From positions 1 to 7,665 of the forward strand of contig RFFY01000206.1 in NCBI GenBank assembly GCA_003697065.1: a stretch of 7,665 nucleotides of DNA. Reading direction: 5' to 3'. Source of the stretch: Actinomyces sp. Its GTDB lineage: Bacteria > Actinomycetota > Acidimicrobiia > Acidimicrobiales > Aldehydirespiratoraceae. Below are positions 1-5,157 of the stretch, in pieces (the stretch's first letter is position 1; every line of letters starts with the position of its first letter). Below the pieces are notes generated by a model. That model worked only from the letters and a program-made list of their open reading frames with translations, made no database searches and was not told the DNA's origin. The translations under genes and the position numbers were made by a program.

Positions 1-1
1 C

Positions 2-1264
2 GCCACCACCGACACCGCCAGCCCCGTCGACGCCGGACCCGCCCCCACCTCGACCGCGGCCCGTGACACCGGCGGGCTCGACGGGCGCGACGAGACCCCG
101 GCACCACCCCCGTCCACCGTCTCGGAACCCGCGCCGGCCGAGACGCCCGCGCCCGCCGAGGGCGCGACCGTGCCCGCACCCGTGTGGCCTCTCGACGACG
201 ACGCTCCTCTCGATCCTGCCGAACTGGTCGCCGACCACGCCCGCCGGGCCATCGGCGTCGACGACCCCGTGGTCGAGCCCGCCCCCACGACGTCGGGCGA
301 GGCCGGCGAGGCGGCGGTGGACTGTCGGGAGTGCAGCGCCTGGGTGGTGAAGGGACGGGGTGAGGACGGACGGCCGTTCGGGGCGGCCTGGACGGCCCTG
401 GTCGACGAGGAGGGCGACCGGCCCGTGATCGTCGAACTGGTCAGCGCCGAGATGCATCTGACGGCGGCGCGGGCCGTGTCCGAGGACCTGATCTCCGTCG
501 CCGGACGCGGTCGGTCCTTCGAGGGTGCCGGCGAGGTGGTGGTCCGGTCCCGTTGCGACCCCGAGGGCGTCGCGACCCCGGTGCTGGTCGGGGGCGGTCC
601 CGAGTTCGCCGAGGTGCACGTGGCCGTTCCCGCCACCCCGTGCTCCGACCCGCTCGTCGTCGAGTTCCGCACCGCCGGTGGCGGGCTCGCCACCGACGTC
701 CCGTCGGTGGCGGCCCGGAGCATCGAGCCGGCATCGGGCTTCTCGCTGGGCTCCCCACCGGGACCCGACGCCGGGCGCCAGCTCGAGGAAGCCCGCCGTC
801 TCGTGGCCTGGGCCCGGGGGCGGGGACCCGCACCCCGGGTGGCCGAGACCGTGTGGATCGGCGGAATCGGCGTGTACGCCGACGCCCCCACACCCCTGGT
901 GCCGCTGCCGTCCGGGGAGTTCGTCGCCGACGCCGTCTTCGACGCCGACCCCTTCCCCGACGAGCCCGACACCTGCGACCCCGCCGAATGCCGGGTGAGC
1001 GTCCGGGACTTCCTCGGGTTCGCCGCCCTCGGCGATCGGGTCGACACCGCCCTCGTCCACGCCGGTGTGCTGGCGGACTCGGGTCCTCTCGACATCTTCA
1101 CCATGGGCCCGGTCGAGGAGCTCGCCCGTTTCGCCACCCAGCCCTCGGTCACCGTCGAGTTGGCACCCAGCGCACCCGGCGAACTCGACTGGGCCCGCTG
1201 GCACGTCTGGTTCGACGACGACGCCCACGTGCTCGCCGTGTGGCGCTGGGGTTGGACCCCCTGA
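2..1264 (+). CDS. Unrecognised protein with Pro/Ala/Thr-rich linker and six cysteines (5' end outside window)
   Basis: The frame is open from the window edge to a TGA at 1262-1264, giving 420 visible residues, so I treat the gene as truncated at its 5' end. The first ~60 visible residues are rich in Pro, Ala, Thr and Glu, like a flexible linker, and their codons end almost always in G or C, which supports real coding. The rest looks like a folded globular region with six cysteines (visible residues 108, 111, 185, 214, 325, 330), two of them in a CRECSAW motif and two in a CDPAEC motif. An even number of cysteines behind a linker would suit an exported, disulfide-bonded protein, but no signal peptide is visible. 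The stretch around GRGRSFEGAGEVVV faintly recalls Gmad2-type immunoglobulin-like domains; I would not rely on that. A GTG at 170 with GAGGG seven bases upstream is an alternative internal start. It is the only plus-strand gene and converges on gcvT. I cannot assign a function. Confidence 0.7.
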   Translation, partial: ATTDTASPVDAGPAPTSTAARDTGGLDGRDETPAPPPSTVSEPAPAETPAPAEGATVPAPVWPLDDDAPLDPAELVADHARRAIGVDDPVVEPAPTTSGEAGEAAVDCRECSAWVVKGRGEDGRPFGAAWTALVDEEGDRPVIVELVSAEMHLTAARAVSEDLISVAGRGRSFEGAGEVVVRSRCDPEGVATPVLVGGGPEFAEVHVAVPATPCSDPLVVEFRTAGGGLATDVPSVAARSIEPASGFSLGSPPGPDAGRQLEEARRLVAWARGRGPAPRVAETVWIGGIGVYADAPTPLVPLPSGEFVADAVFDADPFPDEPDTCDPAECRVSVRDFLGFAALGDRVDTALVHAGVLADSGPLDIFTMGPVEELARFATQPSVTVELAPSAPGELDWARWHVWFDDDAHVLAVWRWGWTP

Positions 1265-1282
1265 GCCGGCCCACCCCCGCCG

Positions 1283-1296
1283 ACCGGGGAACCGGT
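1283..1296. terminator. Short hairpin between convergent stop codons
   Basis: ACCGG-GGAA-CCGGT forms a five-base-pair stem with a four-base loop. It fills much of the 32-base gap between the plus-strand gene's stop and the gcvT stop, so it could serve as a weak bidirectional terminator. There is no T tract on either side and the stem is short, so this rests mainly on position. Confidence 0.25.
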
Positions 1297-2382
1297 TCAG
1301 CGACCCACGAAGGGGGTCTCGACGAGGCGGCCGGGCAGTTCGTGGCCGCGCACCTCGACCACCACCGGGGCGCCGGGCTCGAGGCCGGCGGCGGTGTCGA
1401 TGAAGGCCAGGGCGATGCCGTGGCCGAGCACGGGCGAGAAGTTGCCGCTGGTCACCGCACCCACCGGGTGACCGTCGTGGCGGACGGCGGCGCCGTCGCG
1501 GGGAGGCCGCCGCCCCTCGGTGGCCAGGCCCCGCAGGAGGCGGCGCGGCCCCGTCTCGCGCTCGCGTTCGAGGGCGGCGCGACCCCGGAAGTCGCCCTTG
1601 TCCCAACGCACCACCCAGCCCAGTCCGGCCTGCAGGGGGGTGATACCGGGTCCGAGCTCGTGGCCGTGCAGGGGCAGGGCCGCTTCGAGACGCAGGGTGT
1701 CGCGGGCCCCGAGCCCGGCGGGGCGGATCCCGGCGCCGACGAGTCGCTCCCACACGGTGGGGGCGGCGTCGACGGGTACGGCGATCTCGACCCCGTCTTC
1801 TCCGGTGTAGCCCGTGCCGGCCACCACCGTCGCGACGCCGTCGATGTCGACCTCGGCCACCCGGAACCGCCCCACGCCTGCGGCCTCGGCCGACACGGTG
1901 GCCAGGCGTTCGCGGGCGTGGGGGCCCTGCACGGCGAGCACCGCCCGCTCGTGGGTGACGTCGACCACCCCGGGGTGGCCGGGGGCGTCGGTCAGGGCCC
2001 CGCGCACGTTGGCCGTGTTGGAGGCGTTGGGCATCACGTCGAAGCGCTCGGGGGCGACCCACCACACGATGATGTCGTCGACCACGGAGGCGTCGTCGGG
2101 GTCGAGCAGGTGGGTGTACTGGGCCCGGCCCGGCCCGATACGTCCGAGGTCGTTGGTGAAGGCCCACTGGAGGGCACCGAGGGCGTCGGGACCGGTCACC
2201 CGGACCGTGCCCAGGTGGGAGACGTCGAACACGACGGCGTCGGTCCGGCACGCCATGTGCTCGGCCACGGTGCCGTCGGGGTAGGCCAGGGGCATCTCCC
2301 AGCCCCCGAAGGGCACCATCTTGGCGCCGGCCGCCACATGGACGTCGTGCAGGGGCGAACGGTGGGCGGAGGACTCGGTCAT
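1297..2382 (-). CDS. gcvT: Glycine cleavage system T protein (aminomethyltransferase)
   Basis: T protein takes the aminomethyl group from the lipoyl arm of H protein, passes the one-carbon unit to tetrahydrofolate and releases ammonia; it acts in the cytoplasm. The 361 residues match the usual length. Family motifs appear in order: VPFGGWEMPLAY (23-34), VFDVSHLG (51-58), TNDLGRIGPGRAQY (76-89), VVDDIIVW (100-107, with the conserved folate-side Asp pair), LAVQGPHARE (149-158), GYTGEDGVEI (191-200), GLGARDTLRLEAALPLHGHEL (223-243) and PLQAGLGWVVRW (249-260), then a GAVTSGNFSP motif near the C-terminus. I chose the ATG at 2382 because the family alignment begins there and GCGAGG lies seven bases upstream; the frame stays open further upstream but overlaps the preceding gene. 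It follows the small nuclease-like gene by 28 bases and probably ends that operon. Its partner gcvH is about 4 kb upstream on the same strand. Confidence 0.96.
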   Translation of the reverse strand: MTESSAHRSPLHDVHVAAGAKMVPFGGWEMPLAYPDGTVAEHMACRTDAVVFDVSHLGTVRVTGPDALGALQWAFTNDLGRIGPGRAQYTHLLDPDDASVVDDIIVWWVAPERFDVMPNASNTANVRGALTDAPGHPGVVDVTHERAVLAVQGPHARERLATVSAEAAGVGRFRVAEVDIDGVATVVAGTGYTGEDGVEIAVPVDAAPTVWERLVGAGIRPAGLGARDTLRLEAALPLHGHELGPGITPLQAGLGWVVRWDKGDFRGRAALERERETGPRRLLRGLATEGRRPPRDGAAVRHDGHPVGAVTSGNFSPVLGHGIALAFIDTAAGLEPGAPVVVEVRGHELPGRLVETPFVGR

Positions 2383-2410
2383 GGCGGCGCCTCGCGGGAT
2401 CGGGGGTTGC

Positions 2411-2734
2411 TCAGGCCACGAGCGACCCGAGCCCGTACTTGGCGGCGAGCCGCTCGACGTCACGACGGTAGAGCATCTTCACCCTCACGTCGGGACGCAG
2501 GGCGGCCAGGGCCCGAAGCTTGCGGTGCTTGCGGGTGACGAGGGGCTGGCGCAGGGTCGTGAGCTCGACGTACAGGTCGAAGTCGGGGAGGTAGAAGTCG
2601 GGTGTGAAGGCACTGGTGGGCCGGCCCTCGGCGTCGGTGGCGAGAACGAAGGTGGTGGGCTCGTACTCCCACCGGATGCCGTAGGAGTCGAAGAGCTCGG
2701 CCAGGCGCTGCTCGGCGGGGTGGGCGAAGGGCAT
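2411..2734 (-). CDS. Small PD-(D/E)XK nuclease-like protein
   Basis: A 107-residue protein. TPDFYLPDFDLYVELT (44-59) resembles the core of PD-(D/E)XK nuclease folds: P45-D46, then E57 on the next strand. Glu8 in the first helix and WEYEP (23-27) also fit that fold. The usual lysine after the Glu is replaced (E-L-T), so a lysine elsewhere such as K69 or K72 would have to stand in, or the protein may not cut DNA. The C-terminal half is basic (TRKHRK at 67-72, then LYRRD). I chose the ATG at 2734 because it begins the recognisable domain and lies seven bases after the preceding MerR stop, which suggests translational coupling; the ribosome binding site is weak. From memory, very similar sequence (ELTTLKQSLVT..RKLR..LYRRD) occurs as an N-terminal extension of some actinobacterial Hpt proteins, so a link with the separate hpt gene here is possible. 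Function unknown. Confidence 0.82.
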   Translation of the reverse strand: MPFAHPAEQRLAELFDSYGIRWEYEPTTFVLATDAEGRPTSAFTPDFYLPDFDLYVELTTLRQPLVTRKHRKLRALAALRPDVRVKMLYRRDVERLAAKYGLGSLVA

Positions 2735-2741
2735 GAGCCGC

Positions 2742-3212
2742 TCAGGAGGCGACGGCCTCGGCTCCGCCCTCGGCCTCGCCCGCACCGGCCCGGGTGTGGC
2801 CCAGCTCGGTGATGGCCCGGTCGACCTCCTCGGTGACCGAACCCAGGGGCAGGATGTTGAGCACGCCCTGGCCGGCGCGCAACACGTCGATGAGCTCGTC
2901 GTCGTCGGTGACGAGGATGGGGGTGTTGCCGTCGATGACCAGGTTGGCCGCCCGCACGTCGGCGCCCAGACGCTCGCGCAGGTAGGTGAAGACCTTGCGG
3001 ACCTTGGGCAGGGCCATACCGGCATCGAGGAGGCTCTTGACGATCTTCAACTCGACGAGGTCGGTGTAGGCGTAGCGACGGCGGCTGCCGCTGCCGCGGG
3101 CCTCGGCCAGGGAGGGGCGCACGAGGTCGGTCCGGGCCCAGTAGTCGAGCTGGCGGTAGCTGATGCCGACGATGCGGGCGGCGGTGCTGCCGCTGAAGCC
3201 CTGCTCGGTCAT
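2742..3212 (-). CDS. MerR-family regulator, Rv1830 (ResR/McdR)-like
   Basis: A 156-residue DNA-binding regulator. The N-terminal helix-turn-helix and wing cover about residues 6-80: ARIVGISYRQLDYWARTDLV (12-31), then the wing motif GSGSRRRYAYTD (40-51) and the helix LVELKIVKSLLDAGM (52-66). This closely resembles M. tuberculosis Rv1830 (ITYRQLDYWARTSLV, GSGSQRLYSF, VLKIVKRLLD). The C-terminal half (LVIDG, DELIDVLRAGQGVLNILPLG) matches that group's effector-like region rather than a metal-binding MerR tail; I see no cysteines. The long N-terminal extension of Rv1830 is missing. Rv1830 has been linked to growth and cell-division control in mycobacteria, so a similar role is inferred. The ATG at 3212 has a GGGGAGG site six bases upstream. 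A strong promoter candidate and paired repeats lie further up. It leads a probable operon with the nuclease-like gene (7-base gap) and gcvT. Confidence 0.93.
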   Translation of the reverse strand: MTEQGFSGSTAARIVGISYRQLDYWARTDLVRPSLAEARGSGSRRRYAYTDLVELKIVKSLLDAGMALPKVRKVFTYLRERLGADVRAANLVIDGNTPILVTDDDELIDVLRAGQGVLNILPLGSVTEEVDRAITELGHTRAGAGEAEGGAEAVAS

Positions 3213-3218
3213 GTGGGT

Positions 3219-3225
3219 CCTCCCC
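3219..3225 (-). promoter_or_regulatory. Ribosome binding site of the Rv1830-like MerR gene
   Basis: GGGGAGG on the minus strand lies six bases before the ATG at 3212. It fixes the start and has the same geometry as the site of the CBS gene. Confidence 0.8.
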
Positions 3226-3273
3226 GAACGGCGCCGCGAACGACACAGGCGGAACTACGTGGATGTGATCCGT

Positions 3274-3302
3274 AGGGTACGGGCCGGTCGTCCACAGGTC
3301 AA
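3274..3302 (-). promoter_or_regulatory. Sigma-70-type promoter of the MerR-nuclease-gcvT unit
   Basis: On the minus strand TTGACC (-35, 3297-3302) and TACCCT (-10, 3274-3279) are separated by exactly 17 bases. This is the best housekeeping-type promoter in the window. Transcription would start near 3267 and give a leader of about 55 bases carrying the GGGGAGG site. Two direct repeats flank and overlap its -35 region, so it is probably regulated. Confidence 0.6.
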
Positions 3303-3319
3303 CGATGCTCGTCCACAGG
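3288..3319 (+). repeat. Two 11-bp direct repeats, DnaA-box-like
   Basis: TCGTCCACAGG occurs at 3288-3298 and again at 3309-3319, so the two copies start 21 bases apart (two helical turns). The nine-base core TCGTCCACA differs at one position from TTGTCCACA, the DnaA-box consensus I know for high-GC actinobacteria. The first copy runs from the promoter spacer into the -35 element, and the second lies just upstream of it. The repeats could instead be an operator for the MerR protein itself or another regulator. Confidence 0.5.
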
Positions 3320-3370
3320 CACGGCCCGTGGCCGGCGCCACCGTCGGTCACACCTCGCAGGGGCGCCGTG

Positions 3371-3388
3371 CGGGCCCGGCGGGACCCG
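3371..3388 (-). terminator. Hairpin just after the CBS gene
   Basis: On the minus strand CGGGTCC-CGCC-GGGCCCG forms a seven-pair stem with one G-U pair and a four-base loop, starting three bases after the CBS stop. There is no T tract, which is common for terminators in high-GC genomes. It would separate the CBS gene from the MerR promoter downstream. Confidence 0.35.
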
Positions 3389-3391
3389 ACC

Positions 3392-3826
3392 TCAGCGGGG
3401 GTGGGTGATGTAGCTCTCGAGGTGGTGGCGTTCCTCTTCGAGTTCGCGCACCCGCACCTTCACCACGTCACCGATGCTGATGATCCCGTCGAGGCGCCCG
3501 TCGGCCACCACGGGCAGGTGACGGATCCGTCGCTCGGTCATGCGGGCCATGAGATCACCGACGGTGTCGTCGGGCGAGCAGGTGACCACGTCGGCGGTCA
3601 TGATGGCCGAGACGGGACCGTCGAGCACGCCGGGGCCGGATCGGGCCAGGTGCCGCACGATGTCGCGTTCGGAGACGATCCCCTCGGGCGTCTCACCGGT
3701 GCTCGAGACCACCAGGGCGCCGACGCCGGCGTCCGCCAGGCGGGCCAGGGCCTCGGTGACCGTCGCCGTCGGGGCCACCGTCGCCACCTCGTGGCCCTTG
3801 GAACGCAGGATGTCGCTGACCTTCAC
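3392..3826 (-). CDS. Two-CBS-domain protein
   Basis: A 144-residue protein made of one CBS pair (Bateman module) and little else. CBS1 spans about residues 1-62 and ends in GIVSERDIVR (49-58). CBS2 spans about 73-128 and ends in GIISIGDVVK (114-123). Each ends in the S-x-x-D arrangement (S52/D55 and S117/D120) that often contacts the ribose of adenine nucleotides, so ligand sensing (AMP, ATP, NAD or similar) is likely but unproven. The C-terminal tail is a charged helix (RELEEERHHLESY). The GTG at 3826 is chosen over an upstream GTG at 3892 because GGGGAGG lies six bases before it and the CBS domain starts at once; the extra upstream residues look unconserved. It stands alone between two gaps of 150 and 179 bases and so probably has its own promoter. 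It resembles stand-alone CBS proteins such as mycobacterial Rv2626c, whose role is unclear. Confidence 0.92.
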   Translation of the reverse strand: MKVSDILRSKGHEVATVAPTATVTEALARLADAGVGALVVSSTGETPEGIVSERDIVRHLARSGPGVLDGPVSAIMTADVVTCSPDDTVGDLMARMTERRIRHLPVVADGRLDGIISIGDVVKVRVRELEEERHHLESYITHPR

Positions 3827-3832
3827 GTGGTG

Positions 3833-3839
3833 CCTCCCC
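3833..3839 (-). promoter_or_regulatory. Ribosome binding site deciding the CBS gene start
   Basis: GGGGAGG on the minus strand lies six bases before the GTG at 3826. It favours that start over the in-frame GTG at 3892, which sits next to the palindrome and promoter candidate. Confidence 0.75.
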
Positions 3840-3892
3840 GTCGTCGACTCGGGCTCGCCGGCGGGCCGCTGGCCGACCCACCGCGACACCAC

Positions 3893-3912
3893 ACTGTGCC
3901 GGTCGTCACAGT
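3893..3912. repeat. Operator-like inverted repeat upstream of the CBS gene
   Basis: ACTGTG-N8-CACAGT is a perfect six-base inverted repeat; the flanking bases add one mismatch and one more match. It overlaps the candidate -10 and would cover the transcription start, the position expected for a repressor site. The 20-base span suits a dimeric regulator. The regulator is unknown. Confidence 0.4.
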
Positions 3913-3938
3913 ATGCCTCATCCGCCGGCGCCGGTCGA
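3910..3938 (-). promoter_or_regulatory. Candidate promoter of the CBS gene
   Basis: On the minus strand TCGACC (3933-3938) and CATACT (3910-3915) are 17 bases apart, each matching four of six consensus bases. The start would fall near 3903, giving a leader of about 75 bases. The rest of the 3827-3976 gap holds a 12-base palindrome CGCCCCGGGGCG at 3957-3968 and nothing else I can name. Confidence 0.35.
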
Positions 3939-3976
3939 CGCCCATCCGACGGCTCTCGCCCCGGGGCGCCCGACGC

Positions 3977-4474
3977 TCAGTCCGAGCCGAAGTCCTCGGG
4001 CTCCACCGAGTCGAGGAACTCGCGGAACTGCTCGACGACGTCCTCGGGCTCCTCGCCCTCGGCCCCCTCGACGGTCGCCACGTAGCCCGCCTCGTCGATG
4101 ACCTCCTCGGCGGCGAAGATCGGGGCGCCGGTCCGCACGGCGATGGCGATGGCGTCCGAGGGCCGGCTGGACACGACGTGGTGCTCGCCGTCGCGCACCA
4201 GGTGCAGCTCGGCAAAGAAGGTCCGATCACGCAACTCGGTCACCACGACCTTGTCGACGACCACACCCAGCTCGGCGAACACGTCACGGATGAGATCGTG
4301 GGTCATCGGGCGGGGCGTGACCACCCCGTCGAGGGCCAGGGCGATGGCGGTCGCCTCGGGGGCGCCGATGAAGATCGGTAGGAGCCGTTCGGCGCCCGAC
4401 CGCTCGCGTAGCAACACGATCGGCGCGTTGGCCGGCAGCTCGACCCGCACGCCGATGAGCTCCATCTCCTGCAC
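3977..4474 (-). CDS. Bifunctional nuclease (DUF151) family protein, Rv1829-like
   Basis: A 165-residue cytoplasmic protein of the DUF151 family. Plant members are called bifunctional nucleases for reported RNase and DNase activity; the role in actinobacteria is not settled. The domain runs from residue 4 to about 130: ELIGVRVELPANAPIVLLRE (5-24), LPIFIGAPEATAIALAL (32-48), then PRPMTHDLIRDVFAELG (54-70), FFAELHL (86-92) and VVSSRPSDAIAIAVRTGAPIF (99-119). The C-terminus EQFREFLDSVEPEDF closely matches the end of M. tuberculosis Rv1829, and the acidic stretch before it is typical. I chose the GTG at 4474; a TAGGGT hexamer ends six bases before it, which would suit a leaderless message. An ATG at 4465 is the alternative and has only a GGAG directly against it. 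In mycobacteria the gene lies between the two MerR genes; here hpt and the CBS gene have been added around it. Confidence 0.93.
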   Translation of the reverse strand: MQEMELIGVRVELPANAPIVLLRERSGAERLLPIFIGAPEATAIALALDGVVTPRPMTHDLIRDVFAELGVVVDKVVVTELRDRTFFAELHLVRDGEHHVVSSRPSDAIAIAVRTGAPIFAAEEVIDEAGYVATVEGAEGEEPEDVVEQFREFLDSVEPEDFGSD

Positions 4475-4480
4475 GTCTCC

Positions 4481-4486
4481 ACCCTA
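4481..4486 (-). promoter_or_regulatory. -10-like hexamer suggesting a leaderless DUF151 message
   Basis: TAGGGT is followed by exactly six bases and then the GTG at 4474, so a transcript could begin at or next to the start codon. No convincing -35 is seen. The nearby GGTGGAG could alternatively act as a closely spaced ribosome binding site. Confidence 0.4.
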
Positions 4487-4521
4487 GCTCCGCGTCCCGT
4501 CGAGGGGTCCGCCCCCGCCCC

Positions 4522-4549
4522 GGTGGACGGTCACACCGGTCCGTCCACC
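4522..4549 (-). terminator. Nine-base-pair hairpin across the hpt stop codon
   Basis: GGTGGACGG (4522-4530) and CCGTCCACC (4541-4549) are perfect inverted repeats with a ten-base loop that contains the hpt stop codon. It is the strongest hairpin in the window and lies at the boundary between hpt and the DUF151 gene, where a terminator, attenuator or RNA-processing site would be expected. It has no T tract. Confidence 0.5.
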
Positions 4550-5157
4550 TCGGGTGACCGGTCACCACCCCCCACCGACCCGTACAGAACCGGGACGTAG
4601 ACGTCGGGATCGGCCTCGAGGGCGGCCCGGTCGACGGCCGCCACCAGGTGCAGATTGCGGTAGCGACCCTCGTGGTCGAGCCCATAGCCGACCAGGTACT
4701 CGTCGCCCACCTCGAGCCCCACGTGGGCGATGGGCACCGGCACGACCCGCCTCACGGAGCGGTCGAGCAGGGCGCAGATCTCGACCGAGCGGGGATGGCG
4801 ACGCTCGACCTCCGACACGAGGAAGGCGCTGGTCAGGCCGGTGTCGACGATGTCGTGCACGATGACCACGTCACGGCCCCCGACGTCGAGATCGAGGTCC
4901 TTGAGCAGGCGCACCCGCCCCGCACCCGGGGTGTAGGCCGTGACCGCCACGAAGTCGATACGGGGGTGGAACCCGATCGCCCGCACGAGATCGGCGAGGA
5001 AGGGCACGCTGCCCCGCAGGACCCCGACGAGGACGGTGCCGTCACCGTGGCCCTCGTCGAGCTCGCCGGCCAGGCGGGCGACGGTGGCATCGATGTCGTC
5101 GGGGCCGAGGACGATCCGGGGCGGGGGGACGTGGGGCGGGGTGTCGCGCCGTCCCAT
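4531..5157 (-). CDS. hpt: Hypoxanthine phosphoribosyltransferase
   Basis: A purine-salvage enzyme that joins hypoxanthine or guanine to PRPP to give IMP or GMP, in the cytoplasm; 208 residues, a little longer than usual. The PRPP loop is VVIVHDIVDTGLTS (97-110). The first Glu of the usual E-D-I-I-D-T-G is His101, while D102 and the catalytic D105 remain. Other family motifs are LVGVLRGSVPFLADLVRAIG (43-62), RVRLLKDLDLDVGGRDVV (81-98, after a flexible loop that looks a few residues short) and HVGLEVGDEYLVGYGLD (145-161) followed by RYRNL. About 30 C-terminal residues after the core are unconserved. The ATG at 5157 overlaps the ftsR stop by one base (TGATG), pointing to translational coupling; an open frame upstream only shadows ftsR. 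In the mycobacterial version of this cluster hpt is absent. A strong hairpin spans its stop. Confidence 0.93.
   Translation of the reverse strand: MGRRDTPPHVPPPRIVLGPDDIDATVARLAGELDEGHGDGTVLVGVLRGSVPFLADLVRAIGFHPRIDFVAVTAYTPGAGRVRLLKDLDLDVGGRDVVIVHDIVDTGLTSAFLVSEVERRHPRSVEICALLDRSVRRVVPVPIAHVGLEVGDEYLVGYGLDHEGRYRNLHLVAAVDRAALEADPDVYVPVLYGSVGGGDRSPEVDGPV
4553..4566. repeat. 14-bp perfect palindrome in the hpt 3' end
   Basis: GGTGACCGGTCACC reads the same on both strands. It lies three bases from the stop-spanning hairpin, in the unconserved tail of hpt. It could be a protein-binding dyad or an extra RNA structure, or chance in GC-rich DNA. Confidence 0.4.

Noticed and set aside
553..2538. A 661-residue open frame on the plus strand, running antisense through gcvT
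   Set aside because: It overlaps the unrecognised plus-strand gene in another frame and then lies opposite gcvT. Its product is Arg/Gly/His-rich with no motifs. Long spurious frames are expected in DNA this GC-rich.
3957..3968. Perfect palindrome CGCCCCGGGGCG after the DUF151 gene
   Set aside because: As RNA it gives only a four-pair stem. Such C/G-only palindromes are expected by chance here, so I did not call a terminator.
3305..4381. A 358-residue plus-strand open frame opposite the CBS and DUF151 genes
   Set aside because: It is the mirror of two well-supported genes, with a composition rich in His, Gly and Asp and no recognisable domain.
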